A stretch of 64,000 nucleotides of DNA from Niveispirillum fermenti (GTDB taxonomy: Bacteria; Pseudomonadota; Alphaproteobacteria; Azospirillales; Azospirillaceae). Position numbers and translations under genes: made by a program. The stretch covers positions 22,598-86,597 of the forward strand of contig NZ_JBLTXA010000018.1 of NCBI RefSeq assembly GCF_048066175.1, read 5' to 3'. The notes below the pieces were generated by a model, which had not been told where the DNA came from, searched no databases, and saw only the letters and a list, made by a program, of their open reading frames with translations. Positions 8,854 to 16,315 of this stretch are shown piece after piece; the stretch's first letter is position 1; each line of letters starts with the position of its first letter.

Positions 8854-9776
8854 AACAGATGACGACCCAAGTTTTCGATCGCCACGGCCGGATCAAATGC
8901 GGCACGGTCGCCACCCCCGCCTTCGACGCCACGCTGGCCGATTACCGGGACCTGCTGGGGCTGGAACTGCTTGAGCAGGGCACCGTGCCGGCCGACCTGG
9001 CGGCAGGCTGGGGGGCGCCCGCCGTGGCCGGCGCCCGTACCGCCCTGCTGCGCCCGGCCAGCGGCAACGGCTGCCACTACCGGCTGGTGGAGGTGGAGCC
9101 CACCCCTGATTACAAGCCGGCCCGCAGCTTCGGCTGGGTGGCCTTCGAGATTACAGTCGAAGACGTCTTCGACCTGCACAAGAAGGTGGCGGGCGAAAGC
9201 TTCACGGTCATCGGCCCGCCCAAGCATGTGGAAGGCTTCACGAATTTCATCCCCATGCAGGTCGTGGGGCGCAGCGGCGAAATCCTGTATCTGAACCAGG
9301 TGCTGAAATCGATGAGCGACCTGGACCTGCCGATGGCACAATCGGTGGTCGATGTCATCTTCATCGCCATCCTGGCATCCGCCGACCGGCAGGCGTCCAT
9401 CGATTTCCAGGTAGGCAGGCTGGGCTTCGCGGAGGGCGGGACCTACAATATCCCCTACAGCGTCATCAACAATGCGTTCGGCCTGCCCGCCGAGAACCGC
9501 ACCACCATTTCCATGACCAAGGTGGAAAGGCTGCCCGTGACGGAGATCGATCAATATCCCGCCGGCACCATTGTCCGCCCCCGGCCCGCCGGCGGTCTGC
9601 CGCCCGGCAATGCCCTGATCTCCTTCAATGTCGACGATCTGGATCGGATCGACCTGCCTTTCCTGACGCCGCCCCAGGCACGGCCGGGTCCGCTTTATGA
9701 CGGGCGCCGCAGCGCGACGGTGCAGGGGCCGGACGGCGAGCTTTATGAACTGATCGAAACCGGAAAGGGCCAGTGA
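8850..9776 (+). CDS. Two-module VOC-fold protein (ring-cleavage dioxygenase-like)
   Basis: This 308-residue protein starts inside the hydrolase gene as an ATGA overlap (ATG 8850; an ATG at 8859 is the alternative). Its N-terminal half has VOC-like features ('FDATLADYRDLLGLELLEQG') and its C-terminal half ends with 'VQGPDGELYELIE', the usual last strand of a VOC module carrying a Glu ligand. The length and two-module build fit extradiol-dioxygenase or glyoxalase relatives, but the middle is divergent and the metal ligands are not certain. It is the second gene of the operon behind operator copy 3. Confidence 0.75.
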   Translation: MKQMTTQVFDRHGRIKCGTVATPAFDATLADYRDLLGLELLEQGTVPADLAAGWGAPAVAGARTALLRPASGNGCHYRLVEVEPTPDYKPARSFGWVAFEITVEDVFDLHKKVAGESFTVIGPPKHVEGFTNFIPMQVVGRSGEILYLNQVLKSMSDLDLPMAQSVVDVIFIAILASADRQASIDFQVGRLGFAEGGTYNIPYSVINNAFGLPAENRTTISMTKVERLPVTEIDQYPAGTIVRPRPAGGLPPGNALISFNVDDLDRIDLPFLTPPQARPGPLYDGRRSATVQGPDGELYELIETGKGQ

Positions 9777-11047
9777 TGAGCGTGAACGCCAAGGGTTCTC
9801 CCGCACCCGCCACGGCACCGGAACCGGAGAAGGGCGAGTTCGCCCGCAACTGGACCGTGCTTCTGGCAGCTTTGCTGGGCACGATGTGTGGGGCGTCACC
9901 CCTGCCCTACAACACGATCGGCTCGTTCCTGAAGCCGCTGACCGAGGAATTCGGCTGGAATGTCGGCGACATCCAGGTCGGCATCCTGATGTATGGCCTG
10001 ACGGGCTGCATCATGGCGCCCATCGTCGGCGGGCTGGCCGACCGGTATGGCACGCGGCGCGTCGGCCTGCTGGCACTGGCCGGCTTCGGTCTGGCCTTTG
10101 CCGCCACGGGCCTGACCAGTTCGCTGTTCATGTTCTACACCATGTATTTCCTGATCGGGCTGCTGGGCATCGGGTCGACACCCGTCACCTGGTCGCGGGC
10201 CATCAACCTTTCGTTCGTCCGCCATCGCGGGCTGGCGCTGGGGATCATGCTGGTGGGCACAGGCATCGCCGCCTTCATCCTGCCCAGCCTGACGGTCTTT
10301 CTGATCGAACGGTTCGGCTGGCGTCTGGCCTATGGCTTCATCGCATTGCTGCCGCTGCTGATCGCCTTTCCCGCCGTCTATGCCTTCATCCGCGAGCCGG
10401 CCGCCGGCAGCGCCGGTCACGCGGCGGCCGCGGCCCGCACGGGCCTGCCGCTGAACCAGGTGCTGCGCGACCGCCGCTTCTGGATCATGATCCTGTCCTT
10501 CCTGCTGGTATCGCTGGCCTATGGCGGCTTCCACACCAACCTGCAGAACATGATCCGCCTGAAGGGGTTCAGCGACGGGACGGGCGCCCTGGTCGCGGGC
10601 TGCGTCGGGCTTTCCATCATTGTCGGGCGCATCGGGACGGGCTTCCTGGTCGACCGGTTCTGGGCGCCCATGGTGGCCCTGCCGCTGCTGACCCTGCCCG
10701 CCTTCGCCTGCATGATCTTCATGAGCGAGGCAGCACCGCTGGCCCTGATCATCCTGGCCGCCATCATGCTGGGCTGTGCCGCGGGTGCAGAAACCGACCT
10801 GATCGCCTACCTGTCCGGGCGCTATTTCGGCATGGCCTATTACGGCCGCATCTACGGCATGCTCTATGCCGCCTTCGCGGCCGGTTCCTCCTTCTCCCCG
10901 CCGCTTTACGGCTATGTCTATGCAACGTCGGGCAGCTATTCACCCGTGCTGATCGCCGCGGCGGTGATGTTCGTGGCGGGCGGGGTGCTGCTGCTGGCGC
11001 TTGGCCGCTATCCCGCCAGCTTCCCGGAAGCGGCCGCCAAGGCCTGA
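9776..11047 (+). CDS. MFS transporter
   Basis: The 423-residue protein has twelve hydrophobic segments and the MFS loop 2-3 signature 'GGLADRYGTRRVG' near residue 80, repeated in degenerate form as 'GTGFLVDRFW' in the second half. The start ATG at 9776 overlaps the preceding stop as TGATG; a GTG one codon upstream is less likely. The general look is that of monocarboxylate/oxalate-formate (OFA-like) or aromatic acid carriers, without enough to name a substrate. It ends the hydrolase-VOC-MFS operon, and is the only evident uptake system of the island. Confidence 0.85.
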   Translation: MSVNAKGSPAPATAPEPEKGEFARNWTVLLAALLGTMCGASPLPYNTIGSFLKPLTEEFGWNVGDIQVGILMYGLTGCIMAPIVGGLADRYGTRRVGLLALAGFGLAFAATGLTSSLFMFYTMYFLIGLLGIGSTPVTWSRAINLSFVRHRGLALGIMLVGTGIAAFILPSLTVFLIERFGWRLAYGFIALLPLLIAFPAVYAFIREPAAGSAGHAAAAARTGLPLNQVLRDRRFWIMILSFLLVSLAYGGFHTNLQNMIRLKGFSDGTGALVAGCVGLSIIVGRIGTGFLVDRFWAPMVALPLLTLPAFACMIFMSEAAPLALIILAAIMLGCAAGAETDLIAYLSGRYFGMAYYGRIYGMLYAAFAAGSSFSPPLYGYVYATSGSYSPVLIAAAVMFVAGGVLLLALGRYPASFPEAAAKA

Positions 11048-11105
11048 TCCGGTCCGTCGGGGGGCGGATTTCGCTGTTGCCGGCCAGGTCCGCTTCCCAT
11101 AATAA

Positions 11106-11123
11106 TGATATAAACTTATATCA
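11106..11123. promoter_or_regulatory. Operator copy 4 of the island palindrome (TGATATA-N4-TATATCA)
   Basis: TGATATA AACT TATATCA is the only copy with perfect arms and lies 25 nt before the start of the isochorismatase-family gene. It is the best sequence to define the consensus. Confidence 0.75.
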
Positions 11124-11147
11124 ATCAACAGCGAGAGAGACGGTCCG

Positions 11148-11837
11148 ATGCGGTTCGAGCCCACCATGGTCCGGGAAGAGAAGACGGCCCGCGAACTGTA
11201 CGAGCAGGTGAAGGCCAATCCGGCCCGCGCGAAGTTCGGCTTCGGCAGCCGGCTGGCCATCGTCAATGTCGATTTCCAGCAGGCCTATACGCGGCCGGAC
11301 CTGTTTCCCAAGACCTCCTATGTCACCGATCCCGATCAGATCGCGCATGTGAACAGGATCAGTGCGGCGGCCCGTGCCCTGGGCATGCCCGTCATCTGGA
11401 CCCGTGTGGCGTACAAGCCGGACGCCGGCGATGCGGGGGTGTGGGGGACGCGCACCAACACGCCCGACAGCCTGCAGAACATCAAGTATGACAGCGACCG
11501 CCACGCCTTCGACCCGCGTTGCGTGATCGATGAGGCGGTGGATCTGGTCTATAGCAAGCGCATGCCCTCGGCCTTCTTCGAAAGCCCACTGGCCAGCTAT
11601 CTGGTGTGGCATAAGGTGGACACGGTGGTCGTGACGGGCGGCAGCACGTCGGGCTGCGTGCGCGCCACGGCGGTGGACAGCCTGTCCCATGGCTATCGCA
11701 CCATCGTTCCCGAGGAATGCGTGGCCGACAAGCATGAGAGCTACCATTACGCCAACCTGACCGACCTTCTGCTGAAATATGCCGACGTTGTCAGCGTGGC
11801 GGAGGTCGAGGCGCATCTGGCGTCGCTCGGGGCATAG
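11148..11837 (+). CDS. Isochorismatase-family cysteine hydrolase (N-carbamoylsarcosine-amidase-like)
   Basis: The 229-residue protein shows the Asp-Lys-Cys triad of the cysteine-hydrolase superfamily: Asp42 in VDFQQAY, Lys137 in YSKRMPSAFF and Cys170 in GGSTSGCVRATAVD, followed by the HGY segment. The nearest named activities with this layout are N-carbamoylsarcosine amidase and related ureido- or amide-cleaving enzymes, rather than true isochorismatase. GAGAGA lies upstream of the ATG. It is followed by two PuuE-like deacetylase-fold genes, so a pathway that opens a cyclic ureide or imide and then removes an N-carbamoyl or amide group is a reasonable inference. Confidence 0.85.
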   Translation: MRFEPTMVREEKTARELYEQVKANPARAKFGFGSRLAIVNVDFQQAYTRPDLFPKTSYVTDPDQIAHVNRISAAARALGMPVIWTRVAYKPDAGDAGVWGTRTNTPDSLQNIKYDSDRHAFDPRCVIDEAVDLVYSKRMPSAFFESPLASYLVWHKVDTVVVTGGSTSGCVRATAVDSLSHGYRTIVPEECVADKHESYHYANLTDLLLKYADVVSVAEVEAHLASLGA

Positions 11838-11889
11838 GACCGGCCCGCCATCCCAGTCCAGAGCCCCCTTCCAAACCAGGATCAAACCC

Positions 11890-12852
11890 ATGCATCGCGA
11901 TCCCAACCTGTATGATTTCTGGCCCTATCGCGACCGGCCGAAGATCGCCTGGCCGGGCGACAAGAAGGTGGCCTTCTGGGTGGCCCCCAATATCGAGTTC
12001 TATGAGTTCGATCCGCCCCCCAACCCGTCGCGCAAGCCCTGGGGCCGGCCGCACCCCGACATCGTGCCCTATTCGGCGCGCGACTGGGGCAACCGGGTGG
12101 GGCATTGGCGGCTGATGGAGGTGATGGACGAGTTCGAGGTGCGCGGCAGCATCAGCCTGTCGGTCGCCATGCTGGACCACCATCCGGAAATCATCCAGGC
12201 CTGCGTGGACCGCGACTGGGAGTTCTTCAGCCACGGCATCTACAACACGCGCTATTCCTACAACATGACGGAGGCGCAGGAACGCGCCGTGCTGGAAGAC
12301 AGCATCAAATCCGTCATGGACGCCACGGGCCAGCGCATCCGCGGCTATCTGGCCCCGGCCCTGACCCATACCGAGCGCACGCTGGACCTGCTGGCGGAAT
12401 ACGAGTTCTGGTATAGCTGCGACCTGTTCCAGGACGACCAGCCACAGCCGCTGAAGGTGAAGGGCCCGAACCGCCTGATCTCCATGCCCTACAGCCTGGA
12501 GGTCAACGACGTCATCACCTATGGCGTCTACAACCAGAGCCCGCGCGCCTATGCCGATGCGCTGATGCGCCATTTCGACCAGCTGCTGGAGGAAGGGGCG
12601 GAGACCGGCACCGTCATGTGCATTCCGCTGCACGCCTATCTGGTCGGCCATCCGCACCGCATCGGGCCGTTCCGCGAGGCCTTGCGCTACATCACCTCGC
12701 ACCGCGACGATGTCTGGGTGACGACGGCGAAGGAGATCGCCGCGTTCTATCGCGACAACCATTACGACCAGTCGCTGGCCGACATCGCCCGCCGCGGCAA
12801 TGCCCGGCCCGGCACCGGTTTCGATCCCGGCCTGCTGAGGACCGCACGATGA
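11890..12852 (+). CDS. Polysaccharide-deacetylase-fold protein, PuuE/cyclic-imidase-like
   Basis: The 320-residue protein belongs to the NodB/deacetylase fold but lacks the classical metal triad; it has 'FSHGIYNTRYSYNMTEAQE' and a 'PALTHTERTLDLLAEYEFWYSCDLFQDD'-like stretch (residue region about 115-190), which is the pattern of PuuE-type allantoinases and cyclic imidases that act on C-N ring bonds. AGGA precedes the ATG at 11890, 52 nt after the isochorismatase gene. The substrate is inferred to be a cyclic amide, imide or ureide. It overlaps the next gene by ATGA, so the pair may form a complex. Confidence 0.8.
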   Translation: MHRDPNLYDFWPYRDRPKIAWPGDKKVAFWVAPNIEFYEFDPPPNPSRKPWGRPHPDIVPYSARDWGNRVGHWRLMEVMDEFEVRGSISLSVAMLDHHPEIIQACVDRDWEFFSHGIYNTRYSYNMTEAQERAVLEDSIKSVMDATGQRIRGYLAPALTHTERTLDLLAEYEFWYSCDLFQDDQPQPLKVKGPNRLISMPYSLEVNDVITYGVYNQSPRAYADALMRHFDQLLEEGAETGTVMCIPLHAYLVGHPHRIGPFREALRYITSHRDDVWVTTAKEIAAFYRDNHYDQSLADIARRGNARPGTGFDPGLLRTAR

Positions 12853-13772
12853 GCAGCCTGCCCGACAGCTACCTGACCTATCCCCGGCGCCATGCCGGCC
12901 CGGACCATGACCATTATCCGGCATCGCCCGTGCGCGACCGCGCGCCCGTCACCCTGCCCGACGGCGCGGGGCTGGGCCTGTGGGTCGTGGTGCCGCTGGA
13001 ATTCTTCCCGCTCAACCCGTCGGGCCAGCCCTTCAAGGCGCCGGGCGCCATGCAGACGCCCTATCCCGACCTGCGCCATTACACCACGCGCGATTATGGC
13101 AACCGCGTCGGTGCCTATCGCCTGCTGAAGCTGTTCGGCAGGCTGGGACTGCGGGCCACCTTCGCCGTGCAGGGCGCGGTGGCGGAACGCTATCCGGGCC
13201 TGGTGCAGGATGTGCTGGCCGATGGGCACGATATCTGTGCCCATGGCTGGGACACCGACAGCCTGCATCATTCCGGCCTGGCGGCGGATGTGGAGACGGG
13301 TTACATCACCCGCACGCTGGACGCCATCCAGGCCGCCGGCGCCCCCCGCCCCGACGGCTGGCTGAGCCCGGCCCGGGCCGAGGGTTTCCAGACCCCGGCC
13401 CGGCTGGCGGCGGCCGGCATCCGCTGGTTCGCTGATTGGGCGCATGACGAACTGCCGACCCGGTTCCGCACCGACGGGGGCGATCTGGCGGCCCTGCCCC
13501 TGTCGAACGAACTGGACGACTGGCAAATCCTGATCACCTATGGCCGGCCGGAGCATGAATGGGCAACCCAGGTTTCCGATGCCGCCGACTGGCTGTCGGC
13601 AGAGGCGGAAAGGCTGAAAAGCCCGCGGGTGCTGACGCTGGTGGTGCGCCCCTATGTCAGCGGCCTGCCTTATCGGGTCCGGGCGCTGGGTGACAGCCTG
13701 AAGGGTGTGCTGGACCGTCCGGGCGCGCGCGCCATCGGTCCGTCGGACCTGCTGCGCGCCCTATCGGCCTGA
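12849..13772 (+). CDS. Second polysaccharide-deacetylase-fold protein
   Basis: The 307-residue protein starts with ATG in an ATGA overlap. It shares with its neighbour the ordering 'DYGNRVGAYRLLKLF' (neighbour: 'DWGNRVGHWRLMEVM'), a following strand with a 'YPGLVQDVLADGHDICAHGW' stretch, and a 'GWLSPARAEGFQTPARLAAAG' region. It is more divergent in the putative active site, so it may be a partner subunit or act on a different intermediate. It closes the isochorismatase-PuuE operon behind operator copy 4. Confidence 0.75.
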   Translation: MSSLPDSYLTYPRRHAGPDHDHYPASPVRDRAPVTLPDGAGLGLWVVVPLEFFPLNPSGQPFKAPGAMQTPYPDLRHYTTRDYGNRVGAYRLLKLFGRLGLRATFAVQGAVAERYPGLVQDVLADGHDICAHGWDTDSLHHSGLAADVETGYITRTLDAIQAAGAPRPDGWLSPARAEGFQTPARLAAAGIRWFADWAHDELPTRFRTDGGDLAALPLSNELDDWQILITYGRPEHEWATQVSDAADWLSAEAERLKSPRVLTLVVRPYVSGLPYRVRALGDSLKGVLDRPGARAIGPSDLLRALSA

Positions 13773-13790
13773 TCTTCGGCAACGGCGTTC

Positions 13791-13845
13791 TTGTGCAAAG
13801 GCCCCAAGATGCCGATAAAGCTGTGGCAGTGACCTTTTCGCACAA
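13791..13845. promoter_or_regulatory. Widely spaced inverted repeat before the GntR gene
   Basis: TTGTGCAAAGG at 13791 and CCTTTTCGCACAA ending at 13845 form an inverted pair (TTGTGC / GCACAA, both followed inward by AAGG-type bases), with the gntR start 15 nt later. They could be two half-sites for autoregulation. They do not resemble the TGATATA palindrome. Confidence 0.3.
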
Positions 13846-13860
13846 CCCGGACGGAGATCC

Positions 13861-14655
13861 ATGGACCAGCCCATCAGCGCCGCAGGCTTGAGCCCGGACC
13901 AACTGGATCATACGGCCCCGACCCCGCTCTACCACCAGATATTCCTGGTGCTGCGGGAGAAGATTCGCAGCGGGGAGTTCCCCGCCAACGCCGTGATGCC
14001 GGGCGAACAGGAACTGGCGAAGCTGTTCGATGTGTCCCGCATCACGGTGAAGCGGGCGCTGAACGAACTGGCGGCCCATGACCTGGTCAGCCGGCATCGC
14101 GGTCGCGGCACCGTGGTGACGGCATCGGCCACGCTGCCGCAGGTCCATGGCAGTTTCGACAACCTGATCGACAGCCTGAAGACGCTGGGCCTTGAAACCC
14201 AGGTGGAAGTGCTGGAGGTCGTCGAACTGCCAGCCCCGCCGGCCGTCGCCAGCCTGCTGGACCTGGAGCCGGGCACGCCCGTGCAGCGGGCGCTGCGCCT
14301 GCGCAAATTGTCGGGCGAGCCGTTCAGCTATCTGATCCAGTACATGCCGCTGGACATCGCCACGCGCATCACGCGCGCGGAGATGGAGACGGTGCCCACC
14401 CTGGTGCTGCTGGAACAGAAGGGCGTGCTGGTGCATGAGGCGGAGCAATGGATCACGGCCGTCGCCGCCGATCCGCCCGTGGCGGCGGCCCTGGATCTGG
14501 CCACCGGCTCGCCGGTGCTGAAGATCGAGCGCGTGATGCGCGACAAGAAGGACCGGGCCGTGCAGTTGATCCATGGCCATTACCGGCCCGACCGGTTCAA
14601 GTACCATATGCGATCCAACCGCAAGGGCGCCGGAAGCTGGCGCGCCGACGGCTGA
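13861..14655 (+). CDS. GntR-family regulator with UTRA domain (HutC subfamily)
   Basis: The 264-residue protein has an N-terminal winged helix (about residues 20-90, with 'PLYHQIFLVLREKIRSGEF' and 'LFDVSRITVKRALNELAAH') and a C-terminal UTRA effector domain (about 100-255). HutC-type regulators bind short palindromes and release DNA when a pathway metabolite binds UTRA. It lies between the island operons and an enoyl-CoA hydratase, making it the likely regulator of the four 18-bp palindromes; this is positional inference. The ATG is preceded by GGAG. Confidence 0.9.
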   Translation: MDQPISAAGLSPDQLDHTAPTPLYHQIFLVLREKIRSGEFPANAVMPGEQELAKLFDVSRITVKRALNELAAHDLVSRHRGRGTVVTASATLPQVHGSFDNLIDSLKTLGLETQVEVLEVVELPAPPAVASLLDLEPGTPVQRALRLRKLSGEPFSYLIQYMPLDIATRITRAEMETVPTLVLLEQKGVLVHEAEQWITAVAADPPVAAALDLATGSPVLKIERVMRDKKDRAVQLIHGHYRPDRFKYHMRSNRKGAGSWRADG

Positions 14656-14691
14656 CGCCGTCCCCTTTCCTGCCGGGAGGCACCGTTTTCC

Positions 14692-15474
14692 ATGTCCGAC
14701 AAAGTGATCCTGCGCCGTGACGCGGGCGGCATCGGCCGCCTGATCCTGAACCAGCCGGCCAAACGCAACGCCCTTTCGCAGGAGATGTGGCGGCTGGTGC
14801 CCGTGCGGCTGGCCGAGGCGGCAGCCGATCCCGCCATCCGCGTGCTGATTGTCCAGGGGGCGAACGGCACGTTCGCGGCCGGGGCCGACATCTCGGAATT
14901 CGAGGCCGCCTATGAGACGCGGGAAAGCACGGCCGATTATGCAAGCGACATCGCCGGGGCCATGGACGGGCTGGCCGGCTTCATCAAGCCCACCATCGCC
15001 CTGATCCAGGGGGCCTGTGTGGGTGGCGGGCTGGGGCTGGCGCTGGCCTGCGACCTGCGCTTCGCCGCCGACAATGCCCGCATGGGCATCACGCCGGGCA
15101 AGCTGGGTCTGGTCTATCCGTTGGGCGACACCCGGCGGCTGGTTCAGACGGTGGGCCCCAGCCACGCCAAGGACCTGCTATATACCGGCCGCCTGCTGGG
15201 GGCGGCCGAGGCGCTGTCCATGGGGCTGGTCAACCGCGTGGAGGCGGCCGACGCCCTGGAGGCGGCCGTGCTGGACTATGCCGCCCAGGTGACAGCCGCC
15301 AGCCAATATTCGGCCCGCGCCACCAAGCGCATGATCGCCCGTGTCCTGGCCGGACAGGGGACCGACACGCCGGAGACGGTGGCCGAATTCCTGGACGCCA
15401 TCGAGGGGCCCGACTTCATCGAAGGACGTGACGCCTTCCGCGACAAGCGCAAGCCGGCCTTTCCCTTCGGCTGA
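14692..15474 (+). CDS. Enoyl-CoA hydratase/isomerase family protein
   Basis: The 260-residue crotonase-fold protein has the oxyanion-hole segments 'GTFAAGADISEF' (about residue 60) and 'GACVGGGLGLALACDLRFA' (about residue 105-125) and 'MGITPGKLGLVYP' at the catalytic region. The Glu residues of true hydratases are not obvious at the first catalytic position (Lys in PGKLG), so a hydratase, isomerase or decarboxylase role cannot be separated. GGGAGG precedes the ATG. The 36-nt gap to gntR suggests co-transcription. It implies that the island's substrate is converted to a CoA thioester. Confidence 0.85.
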   Translation: MSDKVILRRDAGGIGRLILNQPAKRNALSQEMWRLVPVRLAEAAADPAIRVLIVQGANGTFAAGADISEFEAAYETRESTADYASDIAGAMDGLAGFIKPTIALIQGACVGGGLGLALACDLRFAADNARMGITPGKLGLVYPLGDTRRLVQTVGPSHAKDLLYTGRLLGAAEALSMGLVNRVEAADALEAAVLDYAAQVTAASQYSARATKRMIARVLAGQGTDTPETVAEFLDAIEGPDFIEGRDAFRDKRKPAFPFG

Positions 15475-15485
15475 TACGTATCTGC

Positions 15486-15514
15486 GTCGATCAGGACCGA
15501 CGGTCCTGATCGAC
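15486..15514. promoter_or_regulatory. Perfect 14-bp palindrome just after the enoyl-CoA hydratase gene
   Basis: The arms GTCGATCAGGACCG and CGGTCCTGATCGAC are separated by a single A, 11 nt after the stop codon. As RNA it would fold as a long hairpin, but no T-run follows, so it is either a Rho-independent-like mRNA end without a U tract or a protein-binding palindrome. Confidence 0.5.
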
Positions 15515-15634
15515 ACGCCGGGCGCCGCCATCCGGCGGCTCACGCGCACATGGGCGCGCGGGCGCTCGACGCGCCAAACAAGTCGCGATGAGTCCAACTC
15601 ACCGCAACTTGGCATGACATCCCCTCTCGTACAG

Positions 15635-15663
15635 GTTCCCGGTAAGCAGACCTGTCCGGGAAC
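15635..15663 (-). terminator. Inverted repeat after the TetR gene
   Basis: GTTCCCGG at 15635 pairs with CCGGGAAC at 15656 around a 13-nt loop, 16 nt after the stop of the minus-strand tetR gene. No T-run follows, so termination is only suggested. The rest of the 205-bp gap to the enoyl-CoA hydratase holds no other clear feature. Confidence 0.3.
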
Positions 15664-15679
15664 TCGCACGGCAGCAGCA

Positions 15680-16315
15680 TCAGCGCCCGACAGCGCGAAC
15701 GAACATTTCCGCCAGATGCGGGGTGATGGCCGTCCCGTCGTCAGGCGCCATCCAGCCCAGCACGGCATTGCCCTGCAGCGCCGCCACCAGTTGCAGCAGC
15801 GCCCAGCGCACCCGGTCCGGCGCGATCCGCCCCGCACCACCATCCATGACGCGCAATGCCTCGGCCACCTGCGCCGACAGATGTTCCGTCGCTTGGGTGA
15901 AGCGCCGCCGCACCGCCGGGTCGGGACATTGCAGCACGGCACGATAGAGATTGCGGTCGGCGCGGTAGAGATGCAGCAGATAGTCGGCCAGGGCCTGTGC
16001 GAAGGCGGACAGGGACCGGCCCCGCCAGCGGTCCGGCGCCAGAAAGGCGGCGATGCCATCCGCCACCTCTGCCGCGTGCAGTTCGAACAGCACGCCCGTG
16101 AACGTGTCCTTGTCCTTGAACCGGGCATAGATGGATGGCGGGGAACAGCCGGCCAGGCTGGCCACCTCCTCGATCCGGATGGCATCCATGTCCTTGTATT
16201 GCAAAAGCTTGCGAACCGCCCCCACGATGCGGCGCATGGTGGTTTCCGCACGCGGCTGACGCGGCATGCGCACACCATGCACAGTTCCCAGCGGGGCCAG
16301 TTCGATCAGGGTCAT
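15680..16315 (-). CDS. TetR-family regulator at the end of the uronate operon
   Basis: The 211-residue protein has a TetR helix-turn-helix (about residues 25-75; 'IRIEEVASLAGCSPPSIYARFKDKDTFTG' region) and an all-helical C-terminal ligand domain. The ATG at 16315 overlaps the GH105 stop as ATGA, which supports this start, although TetR alignments would also allow a later ATG. Because it is translationally coupled to GH105, it most likely regulates the oligouronide transport operon itself, not the island to its left. The effector is unknown. Confidence 0.85.
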   Translation of the reverse strand: MTLIELAPLGTVHGVRMPRQPRAETTMRRIVGAVRKLLQYKDMDAIRIEEVASLAGCSPPSIYARFKDKDTFTGVLFELHAAEVADGIAAFLAPDRWRGRSLSAFAQALADYLLHLYRADRNLYRAVLQCPDPAVRRRFTQATEHLSAQVAEALRVMDGGAGRIAPDRVRWALLQLVAALQGNAVLGWMAPDDGTAITPHLAEMFVRAVGR

